Source: CAZEPJ01 sp964514105 (GTDB lineage: Bacteria > Desulfobacterota > Desulfocorpusculales > Desulfocorpusculum). Taken from it: 13,478 nt of DNA. This document shows, piece after piece, positions 1 to 6,518 of this stretch. The stretch lies in contig CAZEPJ010000090.1 of the NCBI GenBank assembly GCA_964514105.1, forward strand, positions 1 through 13,478. The letters run 5' to 3'. The stretch's first letter is position 1; every line of letters starts with the position of its first letter. Both the position numbers and the translations under genes were made by a program. The notes under the pieces are model-generated. The model had not been told where the DNA came from, did not search any database, and saw only the letters and a program-made list of their open reading frames with translations.

Positions 1-73
1 CGCGAGTCGCATGCTACAACAGTTGGCAGGCCCGGTGCAAGTTCCGTCCGGCGCGACAGACCAAACCGGGCCA

Positions 74-1138
74 TCACTTCGGTGTCGTGCGCCCCCGGCG
101 CGGGGGTTGCCCGGGGTGTCGATGTCCGCTCTGATGAGGGCCCCGTCCGCCCTCTGCCATGGCCGCCTCCAGTTCGGCCTGCAGCCGGGCGCCATCTCCC
201 TCGTACTTGGGCGAGAAGTGAAACGGAACCACCCGCTGGGCCCCGGCCTCGGCAGCCAGGAGGCCCGCCTCCCGGGCCGTGAGGTGGTAGGTGGCGTGAG
301 CGCGGGCTCGATCCTCGTGCAGAAAGGCGGCCTCGATGAACAGCATTGTGGCGTTCCGGGCCAGGGAGGCGATCCTGGCCCGGTTGGCCGGGCTGAAGAC
401 GGCGTCCGCCACATACGCGATGCGCTGCCCCGGCGAGAGCCGCACCAGCCGCTCCCGCAGCCATCCCAGGGGCAGGGGGCCCCGGTGTGCGGGCCTCACC
501 GCCACGACCAGGTCGTCCGGGGCCCCGCACAGGACGGCCTCTCTCAGCCCCTGGAGCCAGCTTCCTGGCGTCAGTCCCAGGGCCTCCAGCTGCCCCTTGA
601 GGATCTCGATGTGCTCGGGCTCCTCCAGGCAGTATGCCGCCGACGGGATCTTGTGATCCAGGAGTGCCGCCCGCACCCGAAAACCCGACTCCTGGCAGAC
701 CCAGGGCGACGGATCCAGCGCCTGGCGGACGCCGAAGTCTCGGAACCCCTCCCGGCAGTCCAGCTCCGTTCGGCGCACGCGGTCCTTGTCGATCTCGTTG
801 ACCTCCAGCTGCAGGCGTTCCTCGTACCCCTCGACCAGATTCCAGCTGTAGGACGCCAGCCGGGAGGCCACCTGATCCGCCAGGGGGCGGGGACCGAACA
901 TCCGCAGGCGGATGGGCCTCCCCAGCATGAGCCGCACCAGATGGTCGAACCCCACGAAATGGTCCATGTGCGTGTGGGAGATGAACACATGGGTGACCTT
1001 GAGGAGCTTGGCCGGGGGGAAGGCGTGGAGTGAGCCGGCGTCGAACAGCAGGGCCCGCCTCTGGTACAGGCGGCTTACGAACAGGGCGGGATCGCCGAAA
1101 GGGCCGTTGACCAGTTCCGGGTGAAACAAAGGGCGCAT
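74..1138 (-). CDS. RNase Z-like metallo-beta-lactamase-fold protein
   Basis: A 354-residue MBL-fold hydrolase of the RNase Z/ElaC-like group, probably a cytoplasmic zinc-dependent phosphodiesterase acting on RNA such as tRNA 3' ends. Visible metal ligands are HTHMDH at residues 55-60, an Asp-His pair at 161-162 in LLDHKIPSAAY, Asp245 in AYVADAVFSP, His285 in ATYHLTAREAG and His307 in VPFHFSPKY. The last two blocks resemble the C-terminal HST-AREA and THFS-RY blocks of RNase Z. The frame stays open upstream to 1693, but that part lies antisense-in-frame over the helicase gene and is not protein-like; ATG at 1138 starts just before the conserved domain. No strong Shine-Dalgarno is visible. The last ~24 residues are basic and Gly/Pro/His-rich and resemble no domain. 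It lies 80 bp after the helicase gene on the same strand, so co-transcription is likely. The fold is certain; RNase Z activity is inferred. Confidence 0.85.
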   Translation of the reverse strand: MRPLFHPELVNGPFGDPALFVSRLYQRRALLFDAGSLHAFPPAKLLKVTHVFISHTHMDHFVGFDHLVRLMLGRPIRLRMFGPRPLADQVASRLASYSWNLVEGYEERLQLEVNEIDKDRVRRTELDCREGFRDFGVRQALDPSPWVCQESGFRVRAALLDHKIPSAAYCLEEPEHIEILKGQLEALGLTPGSWLQGLREAVLCGAPDDLVVAVRPAHRGPLPLGWLRERLVRLSPGQRIAYVADAVFSPANRARIASLARNATMLFIEAAFLHEDRARAHATYHLTAREAGLLAAEAGAQRVVPFHFSPKYEGDGARLQAELEAAMAEGGRGPHQSGHRHPGQPPRRGRTTPK

Positions 1139-1218
1139 CTGGATTCGATCCCGGGACGGAACCGGGCGCGGCCGATGGGCCGCCCGCCACCGACAGGGCC
1201 GCTGCCCGTGGCCGCAGC

Positions 1219-3747
1219 TCAGAGGTACACGGCCGGCTCCCGCTCGATACGGCGCAGGGCCATGCGCGCCGTCCTGGCCAGCAGGGGATGGGTCTTCTCC
1301 AGGTCGCAGACCTGTCTGAGGTGATCTCCCGTCCGAACGATGAGGGAGACCAGATCCCCTTCGTCCATGGCCACGGCCGATCGCAGGCCCCGCCAGGAGA
1401 CACCGGTGGCCCACAGGTACAGGGCCGCCGCCGGCCAAAACTGGAGCACGGGGGCGGCGAAGCCTGCCGCAGCCAGCATCCGCCCCATCTGGTAGGTCCC
1501 GGTGAGCAGCGCGTCGAATGCGTCGCCGATCTCCTCCAGTCCTTCCCCCCCCAGGACCACTTCCCGCTCCCGATCCGTGACGAACGGGGCGATCATCCCG
1601 GCCAGCACCGGGGCCGATCGCCCGTGGAAAACGCCCCGCCGGATGGCCTCGGCCACGAGGACAGGGTGGTCTAGCCTCAGTTGGGAGGCCCAACGTCCGT
1701 CCGGGGTGAGGCGTTCCTCGACGTCGGCGAAACCGGTCTCACGAAGGAAGGCCACGTGGGCCAGGAAGTCCCGCCAGAGCCACTCGTCGTCCCCCGCATC
1801 GCCAACCAGTCCGCCGCCCCCTCCCATCCGGCCCGCCCCCCGATCCCGGATTTCCGGGAGGCCTCCGCCAAGAGCGGAGTCCAGAACTCCCTGCACGTCC
1901 GCCCCTGCCAGCGCCCGGCGGACTCCATCCACGTCATCCTCATCGGGGAGCTCCACCCGCAGCTCCAGCAGGGCCCGGATGTCTGCCACCCGGATGCCCC
2001 GCAGGACCACCCGGCCCTTGCGGATCCTCAGGTCGCGATCCAGCCGGTGGGCGAGACATAGCGGCTTGCCCCTTCGTTCGGCCAGTCGGAAGACCAGGTG
2101 CACGGACCCGTCCCGGTGGACGAAGGTCCGCCCCCGCTCCAGGCGGCGCAGCAGCAGCGCCGGGGTGCCGGCCCGTGCCCCGCTCCGCCCCATGCGGCGA
2201 AGCTGCCCGCGCTCCCCCCCGGTCCGCCGGGCGGATTGGAAGGCCTCGGCCCCCCCCCAGCGCCACTGGGCCGCTGCCAGGGAGCGGCGGAGCAGGGGCC
2301 GGATCTCCTGGGGTCGGTGGGACAGGAGCAGGTTGAGGACCATGGAAAAGTTGATCTGAATCCGGCTTCGAAGACCGTCGGGCCCGGCCCGCAGGAGGCG
2401 GGCCACCAGGGACAGGTCCTGGTGCGGGCCCGGCAGGAACAGGGCGAAGCCCACCCGGTCCTTGCCCCGGCGCCCGGCCCGTCCGATCATCTGCTGGATC
2501 TCGGTGGCGCTCAGCGGCTCGAAGTCGCGGCCGTTGTACCGATCGCTCTGCGGCACCACCACCGTCCGGGCCGGGAAGTCGACCCCGGCGGCCACGGTGG
2601 AGGTGGAGAAGATGGCGTCGAGCTGGCCGCCATTCATCAGATGCTCCACCAGCCGCTTCCACTGGGGAAGCTGCCCGGCGTGGTGGGAGGCCACGCCGTG
2701 GCCCAGCAGGGCCCGGAACTGGCGGTGGCCCCGGAGCACCGGGAAATCCCGGAGGAGCGGCTCGGCCGCGGCCCAGGTCTCCTCCTGGCTGGCGGGAGAC
2801 CGGGGGAAACGGCCGAAGGTGTCCACCGCCCGATCGCAGTCCGATCGGCTCTTGAGGAAGAAGATGGCGGGCAGAAGATCGAGGCCCCGCAGGCCCTCCA
2901 CCACCCCCTCCAGGTCCCAGCGCGGCGAGTCGCCGCGCCTCCGTCCGTCCTGGCGCTGCAGGTATCGCAGGACCATGGGCTGGAGCCCGCGGCGGCCCAG
3001 GAGGGGCCCCAGCCGACCCTCGGCGTCCGCAAACAGGGCATGGAGAGGGACCGGGCGGTCCAGGGACTGCACGAGCCGGCACGGCTGCCCCCGGATCTCC
3101 GTGAGCCATCGGCAGACCTCCTCGGGGTTCCCCACGGTGGCCGAGAGGAGCAGGAGCCGCACCCTCACGGGGAGGTAGATGAGGACCTCCTCCCACACCA
3201 CGCCCCGGTCGGGGTCGCTCAGGTAGTGCGCCTCGTCCAGGATTACCAGATCCACGGCGAGGTCCGCCCCCCGGTCCATGGCGTCGTAGAGCTGTTTTCG
3301 CAGGATTTCGGTGGTCCCCTCGATGAGGTGTGCCTCGTGGTTTTCCTTCCGGTCCCCGGTGAGGATCCCCACGCGCTCCGGGCCGAAGCGAGCGCGAAGC
3401 TCTTCATACTTGGCGTTGGAGAGGGCCTTGAGGGGGGAGGCGTACCAGCTCTGCTGACCGCGCTCCAGGCCGCGTGCCATGGCCTCGAGGGCGATCCAGG
3501 TCTTGCCCGCTCCGGTGGGGGCGCACACGAGCAGGTCGCCCTGGGCCACCCGGGCCACCGCCTCTTCCTGGAAGGGGTCCGGCCGGAAGGGCGCTTGGGA
3601 CGGTGTGCCGATCTGGGCCAGCAGGGACCGGAGGGCTGCCACGGGATAAAACGCCGTGGAATACGCCCTACCCCCGGTCCTCCCCTCGCGGAGTTCGCGG
3701 CGCCGGGAACCCCGCCGCGCGCGGCTCCGGGGCGCGCCTTTACCCAC
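1219..3747 (-). CDS. Ski2-like DExH-box RNA helicase with DSHCT-type C-terminus
   Basis: An ATP-dependent superfamily 2 helicase of about 842 residues, closest in style to Ski2/Mtr4 and mycobacterial HelY, which unwind RNA. Numbered from the GTG at 3747: Walker A APTGAGKT at 76-83, YASPLKALSNAK just after, TTEILRKQLY, DEAH at 171-174, SAT at 202-204, IFFLKSR (motif IV), HHAG, STSTVAAGVDFPARTVV (motif V) and QMIGRAGRRGKD at 419-430 (motif VI). The last ~200 residues are helical and fit a DSHCT-like domain. The open frame reaches 3897, but its first 50 codons are Arg/Ser/Pro-rich and overlap the better-supported 71-aa gene. GTG 3747 is preferred: GGAGG precedes it and it overlaps the upstream stop (GTGGGTAA), implying translational coupling. 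A GTG at 3642 is an alternative. The neighbouring RNase Z-like gene suggests a shared RNA-processing role (inference). Confidence 0.88.
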   Translation of the reverse strand: MGKGAPRSRARRGSRRRELREGRTGGRAYSTAFYPVAALRSLLAQIGTPSQAPFRPDPFQEEAVARVAQGDLLVCAPTGAGKTWIALEAMARGLERGQQSWYASPLKALSNAKYEELRARFGPERVGILTGDRKENHEAHLIEGTTEILRKQLYDAMDRGADLAVDLVILDEAHYLSDPDRGVVWEEVLIYLPVRVRLLLLSATVGNPEEVCRWLTEIRGQPCRLVQSLDRPVPLHALFADAEGRLGPLLGRRGLQPMVLRYLQRQDGRRRGDSPRWDLEGVVEGLRGLDLLPAIFFLKSRSDCDRAVDTFGRFPRSPASQEETWAAAEPLLRDFPVLRGHRQFRALLGHGVASHHAGQLPQWKRLVEHLMNGGQLDAIFSTSTVAAGVDFPARTVVVPQSDRYNGRDFEPLSATEIQQMIGRAGRRGKDRVGFALFLPGPHQDLSLVARLLRAGPDGLRSRIQINFSMVLNLLLSHRPQEIRPLLRRSLAAAQWRWGGAEAFQSARRTGGERGQLRRMGRSGARAGTPALLLRRLERGRTFVHRDGSVHLVFRLAERRGKPLCLAHRLDRDLRIRKGRVVLRGIRVADIRALLELRVELPDEDDVDGVRRALAGADVQGVLDSALGGGLPEIRDRGAGRMGGGGGLVGDAGDDEWLWRDFLAHVAFLRETGFADVEERLTPDGRWASQLRLDHPVLVAEAIRRGVFHGRSAPVLAGMIAPFVTDREREVVLGGEGLEEIGDAFDALLTGTYQMGRMLAAAGFAAPVLQFWPAAALYLWATGVSWRGLRSAVAMDEGDLVSLIVRTGDHLRQVCDLEKTHPLLARTARMALRRIEREPAVYL

Positions 3748-3955
3748 CCCACCCCTCCTGCAGGTCCTCCAGGCTGGTTCCCAGGGCCGCGGATTCCTCC
3801 CAGAAGTCCTCCAGGGTATAGATGTCGGGCGAGAGGGAGAGATAGACCCACTCGTTCTCGGCGCGGGACTTGAGAAAGAGCCGCCCCGCGCCCTCAATCA
3901 CTCGGGAGCGTCCCAGGGCGACCCACGGGATGCAGATCCCTTCCACAGCGACCAC
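3740..3955 (-). CDS. Conserved-looking 71-aa protein of unknown function
   Basis: A small protein of 71 residues that I do not recognise. It begins with GTG at 3955, preceded by a purine-rich GGGGGGAG Shine-Dalgarno about 5 bases upstream. The composition is protein-like: a hydrophobic, beta-looking N-terminal half (VAVEGICIPWVALGRSRVIE, then RLFLKSRAENEWVYLSLS) followed by an acidic, aromatic helix (IYTLEDFWEESAALGTSLEDL). There are no cysteines apart from Cys8, no signal peptide and no membrane segment. Its stop overlaps the GTG start of the helicase by eight bases, so the two are probably co-translated and may work together; it could be a helicase partner or simply the first gene of the operon. 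A candidate promoter lies at 4019-4047. Function is unknown. Confidence 0.7.
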   Translation of the reverse strand: MVAVEGICIPWVALGRSRVIEGAGRLFLKSRAENEWVYLSLSPDIYTLEDFWEESAALGTSLEDLQEGWGG

Positions 3956-4018
3956 GTCTCTCCCCCCGGGCGGCCCCTGCCCCCCCTGTTTGTTCCTGCG
4001 GGGCCGGACCCTTTCCTG

Positions 4019-4047
4019 AGTCTAGCATCCGGAGACGGATTTTCCAA
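4019..4047 (-). promoter_or_regulatory. Candidate sigma70-type promoter of the helicase/RNase Z-like operon
   Basis: On the minus strand, TTGGAA (4047-4042) and TAGACT (4024-4019) are separated by 17 bases. Each matches the consensus at four of six positions. The element sits about 65 bases before the GTG start at 3955 and faces away from the AmmeMemoRadiSam gene. Prediction by eye; no conserved operator was noticed. Confidence 0.35.
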
Positions 4048-4094
4048 CAAAACGCCCGCGCGCGGCCCGTTCCGGGGGCGGGGCGGCGGCACGG

Positions 4095-4124
4095 TTGACG
4101 CCGGGAGCCGGGGTTGGCCATACT
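4095..4124 (+). promoter_or_regulatory. Candidate sigma70-type promoter giving a leaderless AmmeMemoRadiSam B mRNA
   Basis: TTGACG (4095-4100, five of six consensus bases) and CATACT (4119-4124, four of six) are separated by 18 bases. Transcription would begin about seven bases past the -10 box, around 4131-4132, which is the A of the ATG at 4132. No Shine-Dalgarno stands in front of that ATG. The alternative is a TTG start at 4114 with GGGAG upstream, which would require transcription from elsewhere. Confidence 0.4.
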
Positions 4125-4131
4125 GTCCGGC

Positions 4132-5412
4132 ATGGAACCTTGCCCCAAGATCCGCAACGGCATCGAGGCCGTGGCCGCCGAGCAGGAAGGCCGGGAGATC
4201 CTCGTCCTTCACGACCGCACGGGCGTCTCACCGGATCTGTTCCTGGATCGCAGCGCGGCCGCGGTCCTGGGCCTCCTGGACGGGACCCACACGGTGCGGG
4301 ACGTGCAGGTGGCCCTCATGCGCAGGCAGGGGTTGGGGTTCGTCCCTCTGGAGACTGTGGAGCGATTCGTGCGGACCCTGGATGATCAGTTCATCCTGGA
4401 CAACGAGCGTTTCGAGAAACGGTGGCGGTCTTTGTGCGCCCAATACCGCGCCGAGCGCGTCCGCCCGGCGGCCCATGCGGGTCGGGCCTATCCGTCGGAT
4501 CCCCGGGAGCTGGCCGGACAGCTGCGGGGCTACTTCCAGGGGCCCGACGGTCCCCCGCGTGGAGGATTGGACGCGACCCGGGGCACCCCCCTGGGCCTCG
4601 TCCTTCCCCACATCGACTTCCACAGGGGGGGGGCCGCATACGCATGGGGCTACGCCTCCCTGCCGGAGGCCGACCAGGTGGACCTCTTCGTCATCCTGGG
4701 GACCTGCCATCTGCCCATGGTCCATCCCTTCGCCCTGACGGCCAAGGCCTTCGTGACCCCCCTGGGGGAGGCGCCCGCGGCCGCGGACCTGGCCGAGGCC
4801 GTGGCCCGCGAGGCCGGCATGGACCTCTTTGCCGACGAGATGGCACACCGCACGGAACACACCATCGAGTTCCAGGTGGTCTTCCTCCAACACCTGCTGG
4901 GTCCGAACAGGCCGTTGCGCATCCTGCCCGTCCTGTGCGGCGGCTTCCACGAGATGATGGCCGCCCGAACCCTCCCCTCCGGGCACCCGCCCTTCGCCCG
5001 GGGACTCCAGGCCCTGGCCCGCGTCCTGGAAAGCACATCCCTGCGCACGTGCATCCTGGCCAGCGCCGATCTGGCCCACCTGGGTCCCCAGTTCGGCGAT
5101 CCCCGCCCTGTCGAGATCTCGGACCTGGGGCGGGCCAGGCGGCAGGACGAGGCCATGCTCGCCCACGTGCTTCGGGGGGACGCGGACGGGTTCTACCGGT
5201 CCATCCTCGCCGAGGGCGACCGCCGACGCATCTGCGGCCTTCCCCCCATCTATGCCTGGCTCCGCCTCCTGCCCCCCGGCGAAACCCGGCTCCTCAAGTA
5301 CGACCAGGCCTTCCACCCCCAGGCCACGGTCACCTTCGCCAGCCTGGGCAGGTGGGCGCCACTGCGGAAGCCGCCCGATGGCCAGGAGACTTCCGGATGT
5401 CCTGGACTATGA
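4132..5412 (+). CDS. amrB: AmmeMemoRadiSam system protein B (MEMO-like) with N-terminal extra domain
   Basis: A 426-residue protein whose C-terminal ~310 residues match the MEMO1/AmmeMemoRadiSam B family, related to the LigB-type dioxygenase fold. Family landmarks, numbered from ATG 4132: RPAAHAGRAYPSDPRELAGQL near 111-131, LPHIDFHRGGAAYAWGY near 158-174, VILGTCHLPM, EHTIEFQVVFLQHLL near 242-256, LPVLCGG and LASADLAHLG. Conserved histidines and the Cys in PVLCGG could bind metal, as described for human MEMO1. About 105 residues precede the domain (REILVLHDRTG, then SAAAVLGLLDGTHTVRDVQVAL); this looks like a small winged-helix or PqqD-like module, but that is a guess. Bacterial family members usually go with an AMMECR1 protein and a radical SAM enzyme; neither is in this window. 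The biochemical role of the system is unsettled. A TTG start at 4114 would add six residues. Confidence 0.88.
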   Translation: MEPCPKIRNGIEAVAAEQEGREILVLHDRTGVSPDLFLDRSAAAVLGLLDGTHTVRDVQVALMRRQGLGFVPLETVERFVRTLDDQFILDNERFEKRWRSLCAQYRAERVRPAAHAGRAYPSDPRELAGQLRGYFQGPDGPPRGGLDATRGTPLGLVLPHIDFHRGGAAYAWGYASLPEADQVDLFVILGTCHLPMVHPFALTAKAFVTPLGEAPAAADLAEAVAREAGMDLFADEMAHRTEHTIEFQVVFLQHLLGPNRPLRILPVLCGGFHEMMAARTLPSGHPPFARGLQALARVLESTSLRTCILASADLAHLGPQFGDPRPVEISDLGRARRQDEAMLAHVLRGDADGFYRSILAEGDRRRICGLPPIYAWLRLLPPGETRLLKYDQAFHPQATVTFASLGRWAPLRKPPDGQETSGCPGL

Positions 5413-5835
5413 GGAATCTCGAAGGGCTTCGGCCAAGCGATACTTGACGACCTTCCCAATGGCGTTGCGGGGAATAGCGTCCACGAACCTCACCTCCTTG
5501 GGAATCTTGTATCCAGCGATCTTACCCCGGCAGAATGCCTTGAGCGCCTCCAAGGTGAGTTCCGCTCCGGGCCTGGGGACCACCACCGCCGTGACCTTTT
5601 CCCCCCAGCCGTCGGGGTCGGCAAGACCGATCACCGTGACGTCGGAAATGTCGGGATGCTTCTCCAGGACGTTCTCGACCTCCTTGGGGTAGACGTTCTC
5701 GGCTCCCGTCTTGATGAGCTCCTTCTTTCGGCCGGCGATGTACAAAAACCCCTCGGCGTCCAGCCTGCCCAGATCCCCCGTGTGAAGCCACTCTCCCGTA
5801 TAGAGCTCCTGATTCGCCTCCTCGTTTCGCCAGTC
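5407..5835 (-). pseudogene. C-terminal remnant of an AMP-forming acyl-CoA synthetase
   Basis: About 142 codons in one frame encode only the end of an ANL-superfamily acyl-CoA synthetase, normally 500-560 residues. Visible blocks are TGEWLHTGDLGRLD (motif with the ribose-binding Asp), YIAGRKKELIKTGAENVYP (hinge and A8 core) and PRNAIGKVVKYRL with the catalytic Lys near the end. Homology begins at the equivalent of the GYW-NPEAT block, and an in-frame TGA lies immediately upstream at 5838-5836. The missing ~350-400 residues, including the P-loop and AMP-binding half, are not in the following 480 bp. There is no convincing start codon; a TTG at 5745 would give only 112 residues. It converges on amrB, and the two stops overlap within six bases. 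I call it a truncated pseudogene, consistent with deletion or rearrangement at about 5833. Confidence 0.85.
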
Positions 5836-5889
5836 TCATCATGAGGTTCCACATTGCACTACAGGCGGCGGCTCATCTCCGGTGATTCC

Positions 5890-6010
5890 TCACTGTCCCC
5901 GAGACGGGGGCACGGACCATGTGTTCGCCCCCAGGTAGCGCGTCACCTCCGCACCCTCATATCCCATCCGCCTCGCCGCCAGTTGGCAAAGCAGCCTGCG
6001 CACGCGGCTG
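5890..6010 (-). pseudogene. Possible remnant of a REP-associated tyrosine transposase (DnaA-like HTH tail)
   Basis: A minus-strand frame here contains RRLLCQLAARRMGYEGAE followed by VTRYLGANTWSV. The pattern (small hydrophobic helix, GY-G-EV-RYLG, then a short recognition helix) resembles the C-terminal DnaA-like helix-turn-helix found in many Y1/REP-associated transposases, where the usual continuation is an Asn-Arg-rich helix. Here the frame continues as PPSRGQ and stops at 5890. The catalytic HUH and Tyr motifs are not present upstream in this or nearby frames. The match is short (about 30 residues) and made from memory of the family, so it is tentative. It would make this patch a mobile-element scar. 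Confidence 0.4.
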
Positions 6011-6160
6011 CCCCACGGCCCATGACGTGGTGCAGCAACCCGGGGGCATCCAGTCTCGGCTGTCTTGGCATGGCGCGAAGCGATCACAACCATGTCGCCA
6101 CTGTCAACGCAATGCAGAACCAATGTCCCGTATCCCCGTATTCCACGGCGATACCCCTAC

Positions 6161-6262
6161 ATGGTGCAACTGCACGAAGGCGCGATCTTGCGGACGAGCC
6201 CCATCCAGCAGGTCCGCGAGGGCCAGGAGGTGGTCATCATTCGGGCCATGAATGCATTCTAG
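6161..6262 (+). CDS. Doubtful 33-aa ORF
   Basis: A short plus-strand ORF from ATG 6161 to TAG 6262. Its sequence alternates hydrophobic and polar residues like a small beta-sheet domain (MVQLHEGAILRTSPI, then VREGQEVVIIRAMNAF). The frame stays open upstream to 6065 without a good start, and no Shine-Dalgarno precedes the ATG. It may be a fragment of a larger lost gene or a chance reading frame. I do not recognise a function. Confidence 0.2.
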   Translation: MVQLHEGAILRTSPIQQVREGQEVVIIRAMNAF

Positions 6263-6320
6263 CAGGTAGCGTACATGCCGGAGGATGCCAGTTGAAGCGA
6301 GGGAGCGAAGCGGGCAGGCT

Positions 6321-6518
6321 CTATCGGATGAGGTAGGGAAAGATCACCTCGATGCACTGCGCCGGGCATTCGACCTGGCATACCCCGCAATACCAGCAAT
6401 CCTCCGGATACCTCTCATACGGGCGCGACGATTGGTCCATGGCCAGCACATGCCCCGGGCAAGACGCCGCGCATGCGCCGCACCCCGTGCAGCACTTCAG
6501 GTCGATGGAGAGATTCAC
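6321..6518 (-). CDS. Small 2[4Fe-4S] ferredoxin-type subunit
   Basis: A 65-residue iron-sulfur protein with two complete [4Fe-4S] motifs of the form CxxCxxCxxxCP: Cys10/13/16/20 (CTGCGACAASCP) and Cys41/44/47/51 (CWYCGVCQVECP), separated by about 20 residues containing the tyrosine-rich RPYERYP. Start is GTG at 6518, preceded by a strong AAAGGAGG; its GTG overlaps the flavoprotein stop in GTGA, so translation is coupled and a fixed complex is likely. The arrangement resembles a cut-down AprB (the Fe-S beta subunit of adenylylsulfate reductase) paired with an AprA-like flavoprotein. It probably passes electrons between the flavin and a cellular carrier, in the cytoplasm as there is no signal peptide. 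The extra Cys9 and Cys55 have no obvious role. This is the last gene of the operon. Confidence 0.9.
   Translation of the reverse strand: MNLSIDLKCCTGCGACAASCPGHVLAMDQSSRPYERYPEDCWYCGVCQVECPAQCIEVIFPYLIR

Larger units (their letters stand above)
5836..6320. other. Gene-poor decayed region
   Basis: About 480 bp lie between the broken acyl-CoA synthetase and the ferredoxin gene. No intact gene of convincing length is present on either strand. I see a possible transposase C-terminus remnant (5890-6010, minus), a doubtful 33-codon ORF (6161-6262, plus), and no clear terminator with a T-run after the ferredoxin operon. The patch looks like a degraded insertion or deletion scar. Confidence 0.6.

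Noticed and set aside
1..73. Gene or RNA at the left edge
   Set aside because: Only 73 bases lie beyond the RNase Z-like stop; no terminator, tRNA or start of a gene could be supported.
1139..1693. N-terminal extension of the RNase Z-like frame
   Set aside because: It overlaps the helicase C-terminus, is Gly/Arg/Pro-rich without family similarity, and the MBL domain begins at the ATG at 1138.
2098..3873. 591-codon open frame on the plus strand opposite the helicase
   Set aside because: It is antisense to a protein with every SF2 helicase motif, and its translation is Gly/Pro/His-rich with no domain; long mirror frames are expected in GC-rich DNA.
3748..3897. 50-codon N-terminal extension of the helicase
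   Set aside because: It overlaps the better-supported 71-aa gene in another frame, and its Arg/Ser/Pro-rich translation lacks any helicase similarity.
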